Shown here in pieces: positions 51,575 to 64,000 of a DNA stretch of 64,000 nucleotides. The notes beneath the pieces were generated by a model. That model ran no database searches. It saw only the letters and a list, made by a program, of their open reading frames with translations, and had not been told where the DNA came from. The stretch is from positions 46,016,491 to 46,080,490 of the forward strand of contig CM039182.1 in assembly GCA_008360975.2 (NCBI GenBank), given 5' to 3'. Source of the DNA: Lichenostomus cassidix. Its lineage: Eukaryota; Chordata; Aves; Passeriformes; Meliphagidae. The first letter of the stretch is position 1; the number at the start of each line of letters is the position of its first letter. A program made the translations under genes and the position numbers.

Positions 51575-54500
51575 TAGCTTTGCAGCTGGGACTTGACTGT
51601 CACCAGAGGCTAGAAGAGGGCAGTAACCATAATTCAAGTATGTATCTTTAAAAAGCTAAGGGAAATGCATAAATTCACACATTTGTCCTGTAAGTATTAG
51701 TTCTTGCACAGTAACAATCCTTTAGAAATACATCTTTATTCTTCATCACTATGTTGTCAGGTTTTTTAGAGTTACCCCTGTTCTAATTTTGTCAGAAATA
51801 TTTTAGGTCAACACCAGTTTGCTAGTAGTCACCAGTCAGTAAGAATCCCTTTAAGTTTTTATAAGGTTAGACAGACTACAAATAATGCTTCTGAGTAATA
51901 AAGAGCAGAGTAATTATCCATGGCTATTCCTATTTCTCCTCATACTGGAAACAAACCAAGAAAATTTTTATTCATTTTATGAAACATTTCCTGATTCAAA
52001 CAATAATATCATGAACATTTTTTATGAAAGCCTAATGAGCAACAGTCTGAACATTATACATTTATTTATTAACAAATATTGTATATTCCAAGCTTTTTAA
52101 AATGAGATAATTATCAAATTAAAAAAAAAAAGTGTAAGAATTCATGGCATGTATATGGTATGTTTAACCACATGAAAAATATGCAAGTAGATGAAGTTGA
52201 AGTCTCTTTTTTAATATTGATGCAGTAGGTAATATGCTCTAAACCACTAATTGTGCTGAGGGACTGCTGACACAATCAATGATGTGGAGAATGTAAGATT
52301 CAGACAGCTTTACCTAATTTTTCCTCTATTGTTTTTAATTCTCCACTGGTGATTGTGTGGTATTGAGAAGGAGATGGGCTAGGATAAATTGTTGGGCAAT
52401 AGAAGCATTTCTTGCCTCCCCAGAGGAAATACAAATGCAGGAAAACAGATTACGCTGAAATTCAAATGGAAGAGACATGATGGATGTGTATTTATCCTGG
52501 AAAGTTGCAGAGGTGTGTTAGATGCTGTGCTTATGGTTTGCTTCTGTGCTGCAGCTTTGGAATAGGTTTGGTAAGCCTTAATTGGAGGATTTGTCTAGAA
52601 ACATGACACTTAAAAGGGAAGGAAACGAACTGTAAAAAAATTAAAGAATTACTGAAACAATAATGATTTGAAATTACAGATTTTACATAAATTACATGTA
52701 ATTTATTTATTTTGTCAAATTGTGTTTAGTGTCAGCTTTGTAGGAAAAGGTTGCTGAGTGTCAGCTGGATTAAGATGGAGTTTGATTTTTCGTTTTCATA
52801 ATGTGCTGTGTATTTGCTCAATGGTCTGAAAATTCTATATACATACATATGCATATGTGCTTACATGCATGCATGCAGAATTAAAAGAATGGATGCTTCA
52901 AAGTTAAGGATACAAACAGTGTTTTAATTCACACTCTTAAGATTTTCTGTTTATCCTGACATGGAGTGGGTACCTACAGGACATTATTGATAGGTTTGAG
53001 CATGGCATCTGCAGATTGGTGTGCTTGACATATCCAATGGGTCAATTGATAGAAACTGTTCAAAAATAGAATTAGGAGGCACATGGATGCTTGAGATAGA
53101 AGAGGAATGAGTAAGCAAGGGTCCTTTGTATCAATGGGCAGAGAGGTCCCACTAATAGACATCCAACAAGATCCCTCGCGGGGAAACTGCTAAAGAAACC
53201 AAGCAGCCCTGAGTTTGTAGAGATACTCTTCTCATCAGCAAATAAGTAACAAGTGTATGATTGTTTTCATAGTAAAAAAAAAGGTTGCCAATATATCCTT
53301 GTAAAGATCTCAACTTGTCAAAGTGCTCAGAAATGATCTAGAAAAGGGGCAAAGAGGGACAGGAGGTTTGCTGCTGCTGACGTGATCTCTATAGCATAGT
53401 AAAGCAAGAGGACTGCCTGTGAGGAGTTGCAGAAGGTTCTCAGCACACTGAGCAACTGATGACAAAGCAGCAAAGGAAGTTAACGTGGATGGCAATAAAT
53501 GGGTGCACATGGGACAAAACAGTCCTAACTTTACAAATATAATACTGGGCTCTGAGTTGACAATGACTGAATGGCAACTGTTTCTGCATGTTATGAAAGA
53601 TACTTCTATGGCGTGATCAACTCAACCCTCAGCGATTCTCCAAAAAGAAAATGGAATGCCGAGTTTGTTAGGAAAGGAGCAAGGTACAAACCAAAATGCT
53701 CTGTTTTCCCTCTGAGTAAGACAGGCTGCTTCTTCCTGCCCCTCTGGAGCCTAAAGTAGAGCTATGGACCTTGCTCTGTATTTTTTACACTTCCGGAGGT
53801 GTCTCTCAGTGGCTGCTATCAGACAGAAGTCTGTTGGCTGGAAGGATGCTTAGTCTGATCTAAGATGGCAGTTTCTAGGTGCTTAAAATTTAAGAACATT
53901 AAATTTCAAAGTTTAAAGAAAAAAGCTGTCAAGGACTGAATTTTCAAAGTGGATGTGAAATTTCTGAGTAAGTTTTTCTGCACTTTCTGAAAAGTAAAGC
54001 ACAATATGCACCCATTTAACTCCCACAATCTTGACACCACACATTATCACCAGGTCGATCTGGTTCCAGGGGAAGAGGCCGATGGAGCCACCTCTGCCTC
54101 TGGGGAGGCTGCTTGCTCTCCCACCACTCTGGACACTGCTGAAGCTCCTGCTCTGTTCTGTGTAAGATCTAAAATGAGTGTGCTATGGGAAGTAACTGGG
54201 GAATCAAGGCTGCAAATACCAACCTGCCAGCATAGCACTTCAGCTGCTCCCTTTGGTGTCCCAGCAGCTCCCCAGCACTCCCCACACAAAGCTCAGCTGC
54301 AGTCAGGACTTGGCCCTGCAGCACTTGTTGTCAGTTACTATTTTGTCAAGCTGCCAGAGTGCCCATGGGGAATGCAAGCAGGAAAAGGGAAACAGGGATT
54401 TCTTTTTTTTTTTTTTTTTTACTAGTTGCATTTCATCTAAACTTGAACAAAATGTTACCAAGGAAAGACATCAGAACCTGATGGCTTTTTTCTTGGCTTT

Positions 54501-54588
54501 GTTCCCAAAGCCTGGAAGAGCTTAATCAGGCCTTACAGGCTCTTACCAGCTCTCTTTGATAGCTTCACGTCTTCCTACCTTGTGAAGA

Positions 54589-54620
54589 AATGAATGAATG
54601 AGTGAGTGAATGAATGAATG
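54589..54620 (+). repeat. AATG/AGTG tetranucleotide microsatellite
   Basis: There are eight tandem 4-bp units: three AATG, two AGTG, three AATG. It is a likely polymorphic marker within BMPER intron 3. Confidence 0.9.
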
Positions 54621-54784
54621 GCTGCTGTTGTCTGAATGCAACATCACGAGAATAACATTAAGACCAAAGGGCTTTTTCCAGAATGGGCTTGTGTAGCAAG
54701 GAAACCACCACTCATGAGTCATTTGTGACAGCTCAGTCAGTGCATTTTATTCTATCATGAGGAGCATGATAGTATTCCTTGCCC

Positions 54785-54852
54785 ATTGCAGGGGGGTTGA
54801 ACTAGATGAGCTTTAAAAGTCCCTTCCAACCCAAACTATTCTATGATTCTGT
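54785..54852 (+). mobile_element. CR1 LINE 3' tail in BMPER intron 3
   Basis: GGTTGAACTAGATGAGCTTT, CCCTTCCAACCCAAAC and ATTCTATGATTCTGT form a clear, short CR1 terminus in sense orientation. Confidence 0.85.
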
Positions 54853-55133
54853 CTGCAGCAGTGCACACAGCTGAACTCTCCTATTTGGAGCTTTGCATGC
54901 AGGAGAAACTGAATTGTTGGTAGAGAACTATCTCCTGCAAATGGTTGTGTGCTGAGCATAAGTCCCTTGCTTCTGATTGGGTATTTTTCTGATATTTAGC
55001 TAATTTTTAGCACTTCTTTTCTTTCATATTTCTTAGTAAACAGAAAAAGTAAGGAACAGCAGCTCGTACAACTTTTGCAATCAGAAAATTAACTGTGGTG
55101 GAAAGTAGCACATGAGGATTTGGCCTTACTTTG

Positions 55134-55450
55134 TCACAGAATCACAGAATATCCTGAGTTGGAAGGATCCCACAAGCATCACCAATTTCTGACTCCAGGC
55201 CCTGCACAGGACAAGAATGTGCCTGAGAGCATTGTCCAAACACTACTTGAACTCTGTCAGTCTCGGTGCTCTGACAACTTCCCTGGCGAGCCTTTTCCTG
55301 TTCTTCTCTCTGCGTGAAGAACCTTTTCCTGATATCCAATCTAAACCTTCTGACAGCTCCATCCCCTCAGGTCCTGTCACTGGTCACCACAGAGAAGAGA
55401 TCTGTGCCTGCCCCTCTCCTCCTCAGCTTCCCCTCGTGAGGAAGTTGTAG
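55134..55450 (-). mobile_element. CR1 LINE 3' fragment, reverse orientation, in BMPER intron 3
   Basis: It starts TCACAGAATCACAGAAT, then GAGTTGGAAGGATCCCACAA, and continues through GACAACTTCCCTGGCGAGCC, CCTTTTCCTGATATCCAATC and CTCCTCAGCTTCCCCTCGTG. This is the CR1 3' end read in reverse. It is the longest and best preserved CR1 copy here and sits about 280 bp from an oppositely oriented CR1 tail. Confidence 0.88.
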
Positions 55451-56212
55451 AATGCAATGAGGTCTAAGATTTAAATTAAGATTTAAAATTGAAATCCTCT
55501 AGACTAGCCTCATGTTTTAACACTATTCTTGACTTTAGGCCCATAGAACCTTGACTATGAATTCAGTGGGGCAAAGCTCACTTTTGCTGTGTGCTTGTGA
55601 AAAGTCTGGAACAGAGAATAGTGAGCCCATGTTTATGGCTCCCTGCTGCAAGGAGAATGCAGGTCACTCAGTCTAATAGGAAAAGTTTCCAGTAAGATTA
55701 TTTTTTGACAGATATTTACTATAGTTTATAAGGCATACCATGTACCTCTAGCATGTTATTAATTTTGAAAATACTAAAAAATTAAGCCGTCTTATTACTT
55801 TTGCATAGGATAAATAGGCCACTTTTAATCTCTCATTTTATTTAATATATTTAATGAAAACCTATGAGCTCACCAAGATTATAGAAACAGATTTGGCAGC
55901 ATTATATTATTTAGTTGGATGGAGACCTTAGATACTTAGTCACTTAGATACAGAGCTCTCTACACATCTAATAATAATTATTTGCACTCTGAAGAAGTGG
56001 TATTACTGGCTCAGGACTGCATGAAGTTTGAATTTCTAGAACTGTGCATCATGTTCTACTCTCTTTTCCTAAGAATCTGAATCTTCTATGGATGTGCAAA
56101 GACAAAGTTGCTGGGAATTTTTTTACAACAAAGAAAATACATTCAGAATTTTCTTGCACCACCAATGAACAATTTTGCATTTTCTATCCTTGTTAACTTT
56201 TGAAAATTACTG

Positions 56213-56310
56213 TGGTTTTTTTTTTTTAAATTTCTGTGGTTGGTTTTTTTTGGTGGTTTTTTTGTGGGTTTTTTGTTTGGGTTCTTTTTGTTTTCTTTTT
56301 AATAATTAAT
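56213..56310 (+). repeat. T/G-rich low-complexity block
   Basis: Repeated T runs are separated by GG or GGTGG over about 100 bp, with no recognisable element ends. It could be a decayed poly-T tract. Confidence 0.75.
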
Positions 56311-59300
56311 TAATGATCTTAGAAATTCTTGCGCTATGCTCCATTGATCTGGAATCTACCAGAGAACAGAATCACAGCCCAGGCAACAACAGTGCTAGAT
56401 CCCCTGAATATTGAATATCCAAAGATATCATAGTTAATTGTGCATTTCTTGGAAAGGATATCAAATAGTATGGTTGAGGATTGTAGCCAATTTCAACTAT
56501 AAGAGCTGGCTTGCAAAGGAGGTTGGAGGTTATGAGATTATCAGTGTTCTGGCTGCTCTACTAATACTCTGCAGGATCCATATGTACTTTTGGCACTTTG
56601 TTTGCCTCTGGACACCCCTAGTATGAGGTGCCTGACACCACTTTGGTGTCCTGCTGCAAGACTGACTGGGGGGACATTTTTCTGGGGCCCCAGTGGGGCC
56701 CTGTAACTTGCAGCCCACCCTTGCATGCTCTAAGGCAAGCTGTCAGAGACAAGGGATAATGTAAGGATGGTGGGGGATGGGATGTGAAAATTATATGTAT
56801 TTTTTCCTACAGAAATTTCTTTCACCTTCAACTGAATAATCAAGTCCTGGCTTCTGTCAGGGACTGGCTATGGAAAGAGGTTTAAAGACATAATCAAGTA
56901 TTAACTTTTCTATTGATGCTTCTTACGGCTTCTGGGTCTCTTGGTAGTGTGTTCCAGCTCTGAACCAGAAGACCTGTTCCTTGAGGCTGGAAGTACAGGT
57001 TCATCTGTTCATCTCAGTGTCCATTCGGATTTTAGCTTTGCATTTCAAGAAAAGGCAGAGGTTTTGAAGCAGAGACAAATAGCCACCAGGGACAGTACTA
57101 TTCAGCATCATCACAGAACCAGCTTTGGTGATTTCTGGTTATGCCTAAGAAAAGGTCTGTATCTCTCCATCCTTTCCTTGAGCTGTCTCTTCTTACAAAG
57201 GTCTTAGCACATACATTTGATATCTGTTGAATATCTGGTGTATACTGTTGTGTTCAGTAGTGCCTCAGGTTTCAGATACTCCTATTACCTTGGTTAATAC
57301 AATTTTCCATTTGTGGAAGAAACTTTTAATAACCAGACTTGTCATGTTGTCGTAAACACTTTTTCAGTCAAACATCAGTTACCCAGGTTTTCACATTGAT
57401 GGTTTAACATGTTTCTCTGGAACAAAATGATAACCATTTTAGGACACATAGTACTGGAATAAGAATTTTTTTTACTGTTTAATTTTGAACGTGTAAGGTG
57501 TACTGATCATAGGCTATTTTGCTGGTGTGAGGAACTTGGGTACAAGAGCAAGTAATTGTGTCACTGAGCAACATCATTCATGACAGACCTCATAACCATG
57601 AGAGGTGACAGTTCTTCAGCTGCCAGGCTTACACTACTTACATCGAGATTCAATGTCTCAAGAGTCAATGGCAGCTCTAACTGTATGGCATTTTGGATTG
57701 CAAGGTTCCTAGGAACCCTGCAGGGCAACTTTTTTCACCGCATGCATGGAACACAAGACATTTGGGAAGGTAAAACTCAGTTCCAGTGGTGTGCAAGGGG
57801 CAAAAACAGCAGTGGGAGAAGTTGATGTCCTTATTTCTGCTGCTATTTGCTCAGTGAACGTGGGCTGCTTTGCATACTACGTGTGTGAGCTGTGTGGTCC
57901 CAGCACAGCTCACCCCCACGGCCTCTTCACTCTGCTGTGTTGGGCAGCCTTTACATGGCCTCTGTGCATCCCTTGGGTATTGTAATTGCCATGGCTCAGC
58001 TGCAAATAGGCTTGCTTGTACTTGGTTACAGAGGAAAGAGTTGGATTTTCACTGTTTAGAGCTAGACTTGATAAGCATGGGAGGTTTTGTATACATTTTC
58101 ATGCTTCTGTGTTGACAAATGAAGACCAGGGTTACTCAACAGGAAGTTTAATTTTCTGGTAGCTGTCAATGGCTCTACCATAACTAAGACATGTGAAAAT
58201 ATATTTCATAAAAGGTATATGTGTGATTCACAGTTCTTTTATTTTGGCTAACTGATTTCATGCCAGGGAAATACTGCAGAATGTGCAAGTCAGTGGTGTT
58301 TCTTTTTTATTTTTCTTGTTTAGGGTTTTGGGGTTGGCTTTTTTTTTGGCCTAGAACTGGTATTTAGTGTTAGCATGCCTGGATACCTCCCTGAGGATTA
58401 ATTTATCAAACACTAAATAAAACATGTCTTCTGACTGTTTTCTTTTTCCTAATGTTTATTTTCCATGCCAATAGAGAGGTTACGTTTTTTAAATAGAAAG
58501 TGGAGGGAAAGCAAAAAAAAAAGACTTAATAGGAGAAGAAAGATGCTGAAAAAATGAGGGATGAGGAGCCAGTGTATTGTGCACCAATCTATCACTTTCT
58601 CTTGGGAGAATAAGGAAATGACTTGTCTATAAAATTCTCATTAGACTAAAATAAGCACGAGTTTCTTCTGGAATCTAATTAGGCAATGTCAAATTGAGTA
58701 ATAAAGGGTTGTTTTTTAATGAACTCCTGAGGACACTGGCTGAGCTTTAGCACTACTAAACTGTCTCTTACAGTCAATTTCCCTATCTTCATGGTACTGT
58801 TATATGCCTGAGTATCTGGGGAAGAAGGAAAAAGGGTCATTTATCAGAGTTGTAGGATTTGGAAAGACAAATGGCTTCCTGATCATCAACTTGTCCACAT
58901 GCCAATAGCAAAATCTGCTATAATTTGCCTCTTTTGTTATTCCAGTCCAATTCTCTGCGAGGATGCTTGTTTTAGAATGGAATTGTTCTTTCAAATTAAA
59001 TTGGCCTAAGGTTGGTTTATTAAATTTGAAACAAAGGTGTCCAAGCATAGCATGCACAACATTGAAACAAAGTAGCTAAATAAGTAAATTAGCAATTATT
59101 TAACTATTTTAGCATCCTTTTTTTTTTTTGGTGCCAGAAGGACTCAATCTGGAGGATCATTTTGCCTTTGAGAGGTGACTAGAAGGTAATTAGCATTAGT
59201 TTCCACTGCATATGCAACAATTGACCAACTTCAAAGTGTTCAGTGGTTTGGTTTGATTCAGATAAGCAACTTTAGGCTTGCATGTTTATCCAGGACTTAT

Positions 59301-61916
59301 CTGAACTATTTGGATTGAAGGAGGTAATGGCAACAAAACCTACAACTAACTGAAAGTTAATATTTTACATTAATGAAACACCAGTTATTTTTAAAGAAAG
59401 GAGCAGGAAAGACTAAAAAATTAGGACACACTCCTTGACTGATATGAATCACTTTAGCATTTTTAAAATTGATGTCGACCACTAATATTTAACTTCCTTC
59501 CATATGTGGAATCCAAAAGGTTTTCCTTATGGGGTATGAGTCAGGATCAAATTTACTTATTAATGTGAAATCTTTCACAGACTCCTTAGAGCATTCTCAG
59601 GCTTTTTGGGTTCCCATCTTGAAAACTTCCTCTGTAGCCCTTTTAAAGTTTTCTTTTAAGTAGGTATTCAGGCAGAAGTAAGTAGATAGCATTTAAGTGA
59701 TAGTTGTAAGCTCTGGTCTTTCTTGATTTATTATTTTCTTCTGCTCTTTCTTTTGAATAGTGGATGGAGACAGTAAGTTAATGTGCTAATATTTCCAAAG
59801 AGCTTTTGGGGGGAAAAAAACGCTTTAAAATGGCTTTTAGGAATTTCAAGTATCTTCCGTCATACACTGTTGTGGAAATTAACATCAGGGACTTTGCTGA
59901 TGCCTTTGAACAAAAAATATTCAGTGACTTCTACTTTCCAGGCCAAATATGATGGACCTTTAACCATGGATGAGGCAGAATGGTTTGACTGAGTTGGCAC
60001 ATCAAATGAGGCTGGTTTGTCTCAGATGAATTTAGGTGAGGCTCACAAGTTTCCACACTATGAGTAGGGAACTAGGAAAGTCCGGCTATATGTTTGCAGG
60101 TGTCAGCTGGGAGATTTGTACTTTGAAAGTGAGGTTCAGAAAAACTAGTTGGTATGTGGGCTTTGTTTCTTTTTCCTTTTGAAGAGTGAGTAGTGGGTGT
60201 AGCTCTGGGGCGTCCAAAGGGCAGAGTGTCAGGGCACACCTCTGGTCAGAGACAGGTTAAAGCATCACCCAGAGATTGTAAAACACTCCTTTCTTACCCT
60301 TTGCAGTTTTGCCTGATATTCAGCCTTCCCCCATCTCTCTCCAAACCTGTTTGTTTTGCTGACTAACTCTCCCCATCCTTCATGCTGCTCCTTCCACTGA
60401 GCATCTGCTGAAATCCTGCATCTGCCTCGCATTGGTGTCAGATGGCTGCTGCTCTCAACCTGCTGGCCCATGCCAAAGCTGGGGAGCAGTCTTGGTGTCT
60501 CCAATGCTTCTGCAGTCTTTTCCATCCTGTCACCATTTTTAAATTTCCCTTTTAGTGCCTGCAGGCTCTCCTTTCCGTGGTTGCTTCTGGTGTGCCATCC
60601 CCTTGCTGCTTTCCACAGGGACAATGGCAGGTGCTGCAGGACAGAGGACTCTGTAGCATAGCTTGGATATGCACTTCAGCAAGAGCAGTGCTGACTGCAT
60701 GGGTGCACCACCAGACTAATCCTTGAGCTGAAAATTTCAGTTTAATATGCACATCTGTACATGCAGATTAGCCCAGGGTCATTAGCTTTCTTATAGAGGA
60801 AGCATTTTACATTAAAGAACATAATTGCTGAGCAAATATGCAAGGTATTTTGCAGTTGCTGTTTTCAAACCTAGCCCTTGGTTCTGGTAAAACACACACA
60901 GAGATATTTAACAGCACAGCTCATTCCATGTTGAGTGTTCTGCACACCTGTAAACTGTTTCTCAGACTGGGACTAGTGTGACCTGGGCTTCTGCAACTTG
61001 GGGATGTTAAACATACTGAACAGGCTCTGCATTTGTCAGGGTTTGCAGCGAGCAGTAAGTGAGACTGTGCTGCAAGATTGACTCGGTGTTTTTCAGAATG
61101 GAACTTCAAAATGCATAAAAGGAGTATAGGGATTCACACTCCTCTCTTGACATGCTGACCTGCATGCATGAGAGGTCAGGGAACTGTATGTAAATGCACT
61201 GAGAACCTGAATATTTCTTAATTATCCAAAATAATTTCAGAGGGGCTTTGCTACTCAAAAAGATGAGATTCAGATGCATACTTTGTGCATTTCAATGTTT
61301 GTCAAAGTTGAAATTATCACAGCCAGCTCTGAGACTCCTGATCACCTCTTTTAAAAATATACCTGTTTCAGCCTAGGTAAGTGAAATAGCCACAGCATCT
61401 ACAAATTTCTCCTGTGTTGCTTTGTATTTAGCCTGGAAAAATAATTTCTGTTTACTGCAAATCCTGAAGTACAAGTCTTCTGTTGTTTAAGAACCTAAAT
61501 GGAGGCAGTTAACGCATTTGCAAATTATCTTTATATATTTTTTCATTAAATTTTGTGTTAAAATCACAATGATTTTATGGAGATTTTAAGTTCCTCTGCA
61601 CTTCAGAGCTGTGTTGAGTTTTCGTTTACAATGGGCTCAAAGATTTACTGGTTTTGGGCTGATAAATTGCCTTTATTTTCAGAAGGACATAAAGTGCATC
61701 CCAAAGCAGGACAGTGCACCCTACACAGCAGAGAATGACTTAGAGTAGGTAGTGGGGTAGGGTGTGGAAAGAGAATGGTGCCGTGGGCATTGTTTGACTG
61801 ATTGTAGTTTTGTGATTCTGTAGCTCTATGTGCATGTTTGTGTTTCAAAGTCTTTGGCAAGATTCCTGTTGGTTTCATGGGCTCTTTGATTGAGCTAATT
61901 TTGAGTAAAATACACT

Positions 61917-61929
61917 GGGGGGGGGGGGG
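61917..61929 (+). repeat. G13 homopolymer in BMPER intron 3
   Basis: A run of 13 G preceded by CACT and followed by ACC. Confidence 0.85.
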
Positions 61930-62150
61930 ACCTAGAAGCAATAAATGGAAAATGGGCATTTTTCCCACAGAAAATGGGGTATGTGTTATTTCCAAAATTT
62001 TTCTCAGAACCACTCTAGGTCTCCAAAGAATTATTTTTCACTTGAAACAATTTTGCATTAATAAACTAACTTTTTAAAAACAAATATTATATTTCTACTT
62101 TATAAGTATTTTCTGCTTTTGCTTCTCTGGTGAGTTATTTTATTATTTTC

Positions 62151-62226
62151 TTTGTGTTCTTTTTTGGTTTTCTCTTTTGAAAAATACCTGAAAATGGCAA
62201 AAGAGAAAACCTAAAAGGAAGGGAAA
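62151..62226 (+). repeat. Long near-perfect inverted repeat (hairpin) in BMPER intron 3
   Basis: The core arms GGTTTTCTCTTTTG (62166-62179) and CAAAAGAGAAAACC (62198-62211) are exact reverse complements around an 18-nt loop. Beyond one T-T mismatch, pairing continues to 62157/62220 with one G-T wobble. It can be extended weakly to 62151/62226. The roughly 64-76 nt length and long stem resemble a miRNA precursor or a small inverted-repeat transposon. No expression evidence is available. Confidence 0.85.
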
Positions 62227-63025
62227 CTAGTAGGAACATGTAATCAAAAATGTAAAAATTGACGTTTGTTTTGGTGTTTGCTTTTTTCCAAATGGGTCTG
62301 TGAAAATTTATTTTGCACAAAAGAAATGCGGGCTGATCCAGTGTAAGGGCAAACAAACCAGTTATCTGTTTGCAAAGTTGTCATATAGCACAAAGACATA
62401 TAATGCCAAACTCTACGAGACTCCAAAATGTCTCCCCATGGAGATTTACCACACACACAAAAGAACTCGATGGCTTTTAGTTTATGTGGATGGTGATCCT
62501 TCCTGCCATGAACATGCAAATGCATAAAGGAGGCATAGCTTTGCCAGTGTCAGCTCATCTATGCTGAGCTGTGCTTGCTGAAGAGCTCTCCCAATGGCTT
62601 GGGTTAATGGATGAAGATAGCCTGGCCAAACTAGATGATGAATGCTTCCAGCTCTTCTTTTACCCTCTCTTCTCCCTCTCCCTCTCCCTGTTCTGGTGCT
62701 TGAGTGACTGAGTAGTTCCTGAGTGGACTGCAGAATAAGCACTGGCATCCATTTTAAAGTAAACTGTCACTGATTTTGGTTTGTCTTGGAAAGTCAAGAG
62801 TTAGTAAGGACTTTGGCCAGTTGTGCATCATCTGCAGGTGTCCAGGGCAGTGCTGCCAGTCCTCCGAGGACACAATCCTTGTTCATCCCAGCTCTCAGCT
62901 CTACCTCTTCTTTAACCCATGGGAGAAGGTGGGTTGCATTTAGGATGCTGCCCTGTGATCCTCATCAGCAGCTTCCCACAAGATTGTGTTCAGCTGAACT
63001 GATGTGCTTCTCTCTCGTCCTCTAG

Positions 63026-63108
63026 ATTGCAGTTTTGGAGGAAATACGTACAACAGCTCCATGAAATGGCACTTCCCCAGCAATCCCTGTGTTACATACC
63101 AGTGCCAG
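63026..63108 (+). CDS. BMPER: BMPER coding exon 4: start of VWC domain 2
   Basis: This exon encodes residues 101-128: [12 protein letters not shown] followed by [16 protein letters not shown]. It opens the second VWC domain with cysteines 102, 122 and 127 and carries an NSS N-glycosylation sequon at N110. The aromatic/glycine pattern (F104, G106, Y109, W115) fits VWC. The acceptor is CGTCCTCTAG|AT and the donor is CAG|GTAAGG at 63109, both good. The exon starts in phase 1 and ends on a codon boundary, as expected after exon 3. By my recollection it matches the mammalian exon clearly but is more diverged than VWC1, especially after W115. The next exon, which would continue with an E at this point in mammals, is outside the window. 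Confidence 0.93.
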
Positions 63109-64000
63109 GTAAGGATGTCATAAAAATCGTGCTAATTGAGTTGTAAGCTTTTCCCAGGAAATCCTGAGTCTTCATTTATCCAATCCAAATAACCTGAAAT
63201 TTTTTATGCCCAGAGCACAATGTGGACTTTGCATTTAAAGTAATTTAAATCCACTCAGATGCAGCCAGCTATAACCAAACATTCAGAAGGATAGGTTTTA
63301 AATGACTTGAGTACCCCGATACCCAAACTTTGCTGAAGGAGAGGTACACAGCCATGCCATTTCCTGCTGTCTTGACCGTGAAGTAAGTCCTCTTCAGCAT
63401 TCTAAGCCTTTTGTGACATATAAATTATTTTAGTAATTGGGCACTTCCATGTGTATGTGTCCATGGGTTTTACCTGGGGTGTTCTTTAATAGAAACCCAC
63501 AGCCAAATCTTCTTTTCCTAGGCTCCTGTGCTATTAACACAGTGGTATTTTTGGTAGCTTGCCTATCTACAACCATAACATTTTCAAGATTGTCAGGCTC
63601 AAACCAAGTAATTAGTCGGCAATTTTAGCTTATATCTGTGAATAGGTCTGCCATTTTTGCTGACAATTTGATCTGGTTTGAACCGTAACACTCAGGCAGC
63701 TACTGAGAATGGCAGTTGGAAAAAAGAGATTAGTGAGTATGAGGATCTTCTACTAAGAGGAGAAAAGTTTCAAGGTGTTTTTTCTCTTTTCTATAATACT
63801 TCTGCTCTGTGAAACCAACTAATTTTTGAAAATCAGTATACTGAGAAGACTGAAGTTGGAACAGTATTTTGTATCCTTGTACTTAATAAAAAGAAACTCA
63901 CTACATGAATTTAGATACACTGCATGAAATAATCAGTTTTTTATTGCCCATTTCAGTGTTTAAGTGCAAAACTGGGTGATCCTGTTTACCCTAGATCCAC
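63109..64000 (+). other. BMPER: BMPER intron 4, 5' part
   Basis: This begins GTAAGG and continues to the window edge. I see no exon, repeat family or RNA gene in it. Confidence 0.9.

Noticed and set aside
60265..60624. 119-codon lysine/glutamate-rich minus-strand frame in intron 3
   Set aside because: The hydrophilic composition follows from a pyrimidine-rich + strand; no domain or conservation evidence.

Overview
This is vertebrate nuclear DNA, most likely from a bird. It is AT-rich and gene-poor, with one strong CpG island. The old interspersed repeats are CR1 LINE 3' tails ending in variants of ATTCTATGATTCTGTG, which are typical of birds and other sauropsids. There is also one short avian-type solo retroviral LTR. 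Only one gene is recognisable: the 5' third or less of BMPER (BMP-binding endothelial regulator, crossveinless-2) on the + strand. Nothing looks bacterial, and I see no operons or CRISPR arrays.

Layout. Positions 1 to about 26.4 kb are upstream intergenic DNA with no supportable exon. This part holds simple repeats, two CR1 fragments, a 263-bp solo LTR with a 6-bp target-site duplication (5611-5885), and a small isolated GC-rich block (about 21.17-21.48 kb). The BMPER CpG island and promoter span about 26.4-27.7 kb. Coding exon 1 (27506-27620, signal peptide) is followed by a 0.8-kb intron, exon 2 (28420-28505), a 22.9-kb intron, exon 3 (51392-51491), an 11.5-kb intron, exon 4 (63026-63108), and the start of intron 4, which runs off the window.

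The four exons join in phase to give 128 codons: a signal peptide, a complete ten-cysteine VWC1 domain (exons 2 and 3), and the first part of VWC2 (exon 4). BMPER is a secreted BMP-binding modulator. In the crossveinless-2 family VWC1 is the main BMP-binding module, so this window carries the promoter and the ligand-binding end. The other VWC repeats, the VWD domain and the TIL region lie beyond the right edge.

I did not find a novel multi-gene system. The observations most worth checking are a 64-76 nt pre-miRNA-like hairpin in intron 3, a weak splice donor after exon 3 whose read-through would give a VWC1-only secreted protein, a dense CACCT/AGGTG cluster in intron 2, the isolated upstream GC block, and the solo LTR.
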